DNA from: Saccharospirillum alexandrii_A
GTDB taxonomy: Bacteria > Pseudomonadota > Gammaproteobacteria > Pseudomonadales > Natronospirillaceae
Assembly (NCBI RefSeq): GCF_043641555.1
Contig: NZ_JBHZRJ010000001.1
Span: forward strand, 1,116,001 to 1,180,000
Length of the DNA: 64,000 bases
Reading direction: 5' to 3'
The translations under genes and the position numbers were made by a program. The notes beneath the pieces were generated by a model. It saw only the letters and a program-made list of their open reading frames with translations. It did not search any database and was not told the DNA's origin. Positions 60,512-64,000 of this stretch are shown piece after piece. Every line of letters starts with the position of its first letter. Position 1 is the first letter of the stretch.

Positions 60512-61795
60512 TCAGTCGCGGTTGATCGCCCGGTGTCCGATGTCGGTGCGGTAGTAGCGATCTGCGAACTGAACCGACTCGACCGCCTCATAGGCGCGTC
60601 GTTGGGCATCGCCAATGGTCTGGCCCAGAGCAGTGGCACACAGCACGCGGCCACCCCGTGTGACTGTCTCACCCTTGTCGTTCAGGCCTGTACCCGCCTG
60701 AAAGACTTTGGCATTGGGGCCGAGGTCGGTGTCCAGACCGCTGATGGCATCGCCCGAGCGATAACTGGCCGGGTATCCGCCAGCGGCCAGCACGACACCC
60801 AGCGCCGGTCGCGGATCCCACTGGGTCTGCTGACCTTCGAGCCTCCCTTCGACCGCTGCCAGGCACAGGGCTACCAGGTCCGATTGGAGGCGCATCATGA
60901 TCGGTTGGGTTTCTGGGTCACCGAAGCGGCAGTTGTACTCCAGCACGTTAGGCGTGCCATCAGCGGCGACCATGATGCCAGCGTAGAGAAAGCCCCGATA
61001 GCGGTTGCCCTCGGCCTGCATGCCGTGCACGGTGGGGTAAATCACCTCATCCATGATGCGCTGATGCAATTCATCGGTGACCACTGGGGCGGGCGAATAG
61101 GCACCCATGCCCCCGGTGTTGGGTCCGGTATCGCCGTTATCGCGCGCCTTGTGATCCTGGGAGGAGGCAAAGGGCACAACGGTGTCACCATCGACCATAA
61201 CGATGAAGCTGGCTTCCTCGCCAGTCAGGCATTGCTCAACCACCACGCGTGAACCGGCGTTGCCGAACGCATTGCCAGACAGCATGTCGTCGATGGCGGC
61301 GATGGCTTCTGCTTCGGACTGGGCGACGATGACCCCTTTGCCGGCTGCCAGTCCATCGGCTTTAACGACGATGGGCGCGCCTTTTTCCTGCACAAAGGCG
61401 CGGGCTTCAGCGGCGTCGGTAAATACCTGGTACCAGGCCGTCGGGATAGCATGACGCTGCAGGAAGTCTTTGGTGAATGCCTTGGAGCCTTCGAGTTGGG
61501 CCGCACCCTGGGTAGGCCCGAAAATAGGCAGGCCGCGCTGCTCGAACAGGTCGACCACGCCAGCGACCAGAGGTGCCTCGGGGCCGACGATGGTCAGGCC
61601 AACCTGGTGTTCCTCGGCAAAGCGTGCCAGGCCGTCCAGATCCAGAACGTCGATGGCAACGTTCTCGATTCCAGTTTCACGAGCCGTTCCCGCATTGCCC
61701 GGTGCGACATAAACCGTGTCGGCCAGGGGGCTTTGCCGGGCTTTCCAGGCCAGGGCGTGCTCGCGCCCGCCATTGCCAATGATCAGAATGTTCAT
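60512..61795 (-). CDS. purD: Phosphoribosylamine-glycine ligase PurD
   Basis: Second step of purine synthesis (GAR synthetase), ATP-grasp enzyme. 427 residues. N-terminal MNILIIGNGGREHALAWK, ATP-grasp VVKADGLAAGKGVIVA, NTGGMGAYSPAP, EYNCRFGDPETQPIM and the C-terminal domain VVLAAGGYPASY. Follows purH by 147 bases, the standard purH-purD pair. Confidence 0.98.
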   Translation of the reverse strand: MNILIIGNGGREHALAWKARQSPLADTVYVAPGNAGTARETGIENVAIDVLDLDGLARFAEEHQVGLTIVGPEAPLVAGVVDLFEQRGLPIFGPTQGAAQLEGSKAFTKDFLQRHAIPTAWYQVFTDAAEARAFVQEKGAPIVVKADGLAAGKGVIVAQSEAEAIAAIDDMLSGNAFGNAGSRVVVEQCLTGEEASFIVMVDGDTVVPFASSQDHKARDNGDTGPNTGGMGAYSPAPVVTDELHQRIMDEVIYPTVHGMQAEGNRYRGFLYAGIMVAADGTPNVLEYNCRFGDPETQPIMMRLQSDLVALCLAAVEGRLEGQQTQWDPRPALGVVLAAGGYPASYRSGDAISGLDTDLGPNAKVFQAGTGLNDKGETVTRGGRVLCATALGQTIGDAQRRAYEAVESVQFADRYYRTDIGHRAINRD

Positions 61796-61942
61796 ATCAG
61801 ATGTCCTGTGTACTTAATAGGTTACCAACTCAAGCTTCGTGGTCACCTTCAAAGGATTAGCCCTACCTGGTGACCGGTGCGGGCGATTGGCAACGCAATC
61901 AACCGCGAACGCCGAAACTTGGGTCACCACGCCGGGCCGGTA

Positions 61943-63523
61943 TCAGTGGCGGAAATGGCGCATGCCGGTCAACACCATGGAAATGCCATGCTCGTCTGCC
62001 GCGGCGATGACTTCGTCGTCGCGCATGCTGCCACCCGGTTGAATCACGGCTTTGACGCCCATCTCAGCGGCCTGGTCGAGGCCATCCCGGAACGGGAAGA
62101 AGGCGTCGGATGCCATAACCGAACCGGCGATTTGCAACCCTTCGTCGGCGGCCTTGATGCCGGCAATTTTAGCACTGTAAACGCGGCTCATTTGACCCGC
62201 GCCGACACCGACGGTCTGGCCGTCTTTGGCGTAGACAATGGCGTTGGATTTAACGAACTTGCACACCGACCAGGCGAATTGCAGGTCGAGCAGTTGTTCA
62301 GGGGTTGGTGCTGTTTTCGTGACCAGCCTGAATTCATCAGCCGGGACTTCACCCAGGTCCCGGTCCTGAATGAGCAGCCCACCGTTGACGCGTTTGAAGT
62401 CAAAACCGGGCAGCGCACGATCCCAGTAGCCACTGCTGAGCAGGCGAACATTGGGTTTGGCGGCAACGATGGAGGCTGCTTCGGCACTGACTGAGGGCGC
62501 GATGATCACTTCGACAAACTGACGGTCAATAATAGCGCGGGCCGTGGTGGCATCGAGCTCCCGATTGAAGGCGATGATGCCACCGAAAGCCGAGGTCGGG
62601 TCGGTCTGGAAGGCGCGTTCGTAAGCGGCCAGCTGTGTATCGGCAACCGCCACACCGCAGGGGTTGGCGTGTTTGACGATGACACAGGCCGGTTGCTCGA
62701 AGCGTTTGACACATTCCAGGGCCGCATCGGTATCGGCAATGTTGTTGTAGCTCAGCGCCTTGCCCTGCAAGCTGGTTGCGGTAGCTATGCTGGCCTCGGG
62801 GGTCTCGGTATCGACGTAAAATGCCGCTTTCTGGTGCGGGTTTTCGCCGTAGCGCATAACATCTTTCAATTGCCACTGCTGATTGTAGGTGTTCGGGAAA
62901 TCGGCTTTTTCGGGAACGCTGGCCGGGTCGGTATCGAGGTCTACCCGGCCGAGGTAATTGGCGATCATGCCATCGTACGCAGCCGTATGTTCAAAGGCGG
63001 ACCGGGCCAACCGGAAGCGGGTTGAACGCGACAAACCGCCGCTGGCATCCCATTCACTGATAATGGCCGGATAATCGTCGGTGTTGACGACGATGGCCAC
63101 GTCGGCGTGGTTTTTGGCCGCCGAGCGCACCATGGTCGGGCCGCCGATGTCGATGTTTTCAATAGCGTCGGCCAGGGTGCAGTCGTCACGGCTGACGGTG
63201 TCCGCGAAGGGGTAGAGGTTGACCACCACCAGATCGATGGCAGCAATGCCGTGTTCGTTCATGACCGTGTCGTCCTGACCGCGGCGGCCCAAAATGCCAC
63301 CGTGAATCTTCGGGTGCAGCGTCTTTACCCGGCCGTCCATCATTTCCGGAAAACCGGTGTGGGCGGATACTTCGGTTACCGGAACACCAGCGTCCGTCAG
63401 CAGGCGAAAGGTGCCCCCGGTGGACAACAGCTCGACACCGCGCTGGTTGAGTTCACGGGCAAAGTCGACGATGCCGGTTTTGTCGGAGACGCTGATCAGG
63501 GCGCGTTGTGGCGTTTTGGTCAT
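61943..63523 (-). CDS. purH: Bifunctional AICAR transformylase / IMP cyclohydrolase PurH
   Basis: Last two steps of IMP synthesis. 526 residues. The IMP cyclohydrolase (MGS-like) domain at residues 1-200 has ALISVSDKTGIVDFAREL, ELLSTGGT and GGPTMVRSAAKNH; the AICARFT domain has RYGENPHQKAAFY, KHANPCGVAV, SAFGGIIAFNREL and the C-terminal IQPGGSMRDDEVIAAADEHG. No clear PurR box is visible upstream. Confidence 0.98.
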   Translation of the reverse strand: MTKTPQRALISVSDKTGIVDFARELNQRGVELLSTGGTFRLLTDAGVPVTEVSAHTGFPEMMDGRVKTLHPKIHGGILGRRGQDDTVMNEHGIAAIDLVVVNLYPFADTVSRDDCTLADAIENIDIGGPTMVRSAAKNHADVAIVVNTDDYPAIISEWDASGGLSRSTRFRLARSAFEHTAAYDGMIANYLGRVDLDTDPASVPEKADFPNTYNQQWQLKDVMRYGENPHQKAAFYVDTETPEASIATATSLQGKALSYNNIADTDAALECVKRFEQPACVIVKHANPCGVAVADTQLAAYERAFQTDPTSAFGGIIAFNRELDATTARAIIDRQFVEVIIAPSVSAEAASIVAAKPNVRLLSSGYWDRALPGFDFKRVNGGLLIQDRDLGEVPADEFRLVTKTAPTPEQLLDLQFAWSVCKFVKSNAIVYAKDGQTVGVGAGQMSRVYSAKIAGIKAADEGLQIAGSVMASDAFFPFRDGLDQAAEMGVKAVIQPGGSMRDDEVIAAADEHGISMVLTGMRHFRH

Positions 63524-63654
63524 AAGATCCTCGAACGATCGGTCGGTGGCTTGCAGCGGCAGACACGGTGCCGGGTTGGGCCGGTTTCAGTCAAAAAGCA
63601 GAGTCTGTGATGGTCAATCTGGTGCAACTGGTCAAAAACCGGTTGTCCGAAATG

Positions 63655-63682
63655 CAAAAAGGCGACTCGACGTCGCCTTTTA
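63655..63682 (-). terminator. Rho-independent terminator after fis
   Basis: On the minus strand: A-rich, stem GGCGAC / GTCGCC with the loop GTCGA region, then five T. Ten bases after the fis stop and 130 bases before purH, so it separates the dusB-fis transcript from purHD. Confidence 0.88.
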
Positions 63683-63687
63683 AGTGA

Positions 63688-63996
63688 TTAGAGCAGCCCG
63701 TACTGCTTCAGTTTCTTGCGCAAGGTACCCCGGTTGAGGCCGAGCACCCGGCTGGCTTTGGTCTGGTTGTCCCGACTGAAGCGCATGACGGCTTCGAGCA
63801 TGGGGGCTTCCACTTCGCTCATGACCATCTGGTAGACATTGGCAACGTCCTGGCCTTCGAGGTGGGCAAAGTAGTTGCGCATGGCAATTTCAACGCTGTC
63901 ACGCAAAGTCTGGGGGTTGTCGGCCGAGGAGTGGATGTTCAGTGAATCTTTTGAATCAGGGCGCTGAGGGTCCTGGGCAACGGTGTCGAGGTTCAT
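63688..63996 (-). CDS. fis: Nucleoid protein and regulator Fis
   Basis: 102 residues, ending in the Fis HTH signature (EAVMRFSRDNQTKASRVLGLNRGTLRKKLKQYGLL, given here by position at the last 35 residues: key MRFSRDNQTKAS and RGTLRKKLKQYG). The central beta-hairpin/helix region (RNYFAHLEGQDVANVYQM) resembles E. coli Fis. The ATG is four bases from the right edge, so an upstream start beyond the window cannot be excluded. In relatives, dusB precedes fis and purH follows it, as here. Confidence 0.94.
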   Translation of the reverse strand: MNLDTVAQDPQRPDSKDSLNIHSSADNPQTLRDSVEIAMRNYFAHLEGQDVANVYQMVMSEVEAPMLEAVMRFSRDNQTKASRVLGLNRGTLRKKLKQYGLL

Positions 63997-64000
63997 GCTG

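Noticed and set aside
1..64000. tRNA, rRNA, CRISPR, insertion sequences, prophage genes
   Set aside because: I looked for them and recognised none; the repeated palindromes have neither the regular spacing of CRISPR repeats nor an adjacent transposase.

Overview
The window looks like chromosomal DNA of a free-living, GC-rich (by eye), probably marine gammaproteobacterium close to Pseudomonas and the Oceanospirillales, for example a Saccharospirillum- or Reinekea-like organism. This rests on gene content and order (tsaE-amiB-mutL-miaA-hfq-hflXKC-hisZ-purA-rnr-rlmB; crp/vfr-osmC-speD; fis-purH-purD), on a MutL with the endonuclease motifs of MutH-less bacteria, and on the HisZ subunit. The genus is an inference. 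I recognised no tRNA, rRNA, CRISPR array, prophage, insertion sequence or replication origin. The window is nearly all core genome with short intergenic regions.

Layout. 1-4461: a Kv-type ion channel with a zinc ribbon (cut by the left edge), translationally coupled to a D15-type outer-membrane barrel; an SGNH-hydrolase-like protein without its catalytic Ser; yigZ; queG. 4609-20230: the rightward housekeeping supercluster for tRNA modification, cell-wall splitting, mismatch repair, Hfq, membrane-protease control, histidine and purine synthesis, RNA decay and rRNA methylation. 20435-23862: leftward deoC-deoA-deoB for deoxynucleoside catabolism, with a good sigma-70 promoter. 24113-31544: a degenerate sensor kinase, a large M16 peptidase, a CnoX chaperedoxin, a KAS III-like enzyme and an orphan MbcA/ParS-like antitoxin-domain protein. 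31576-38267: pntAB transhydrogenase and a TRAP transporter whose binding-protein gene faces its membrane-subunit genes. 38623-47296: an MFS carrier, kbl-tdh threonine catabolism, marC, a small outer-membrane protein, a membrane protein, and an Lrp-type regulator divergent from a class V aminotransferase. 47423-57278: pyrF, argA, hemN, crp/vfr, an OsmC protein, speD, a CYTH phosphatase and a lone PilB/GspE ATPase. 57336-63996: coq7, a hybrid histidine kinase, purD, purH and fis.

The most unusual structure is a family of at least seven intergenic elements (about 87-175 bp). Each has long arms that pair within a copy although the arm sequence differs between copies, enclosing a conserved core with a GGGCCTAGGCC-type box and usually a second small hairpin. 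Copies lie at 6541, 16574, 20285, 29327, 30741, 43634 and 47300. Four of the seven sit between convergent genes, where a terminator would be expected. Two copies are enlarged by nested hairpins. I know no name for the family.

Other points of note: rnr appears to start at an ATC codon with a well-placed ribosome binding site; a perfect CRP/Vfr palindrome and a 9/10 CRP-like site lie upstream of 44679 and of kbl, in the same window as the crp/vfr gene itself; and helically phased CTTTACCTG repeats lie next to the perfect CRP site. Apart from the seven elements, regulatory calls are single-site pattern matches and are correspondingly less certain than the coding calls.
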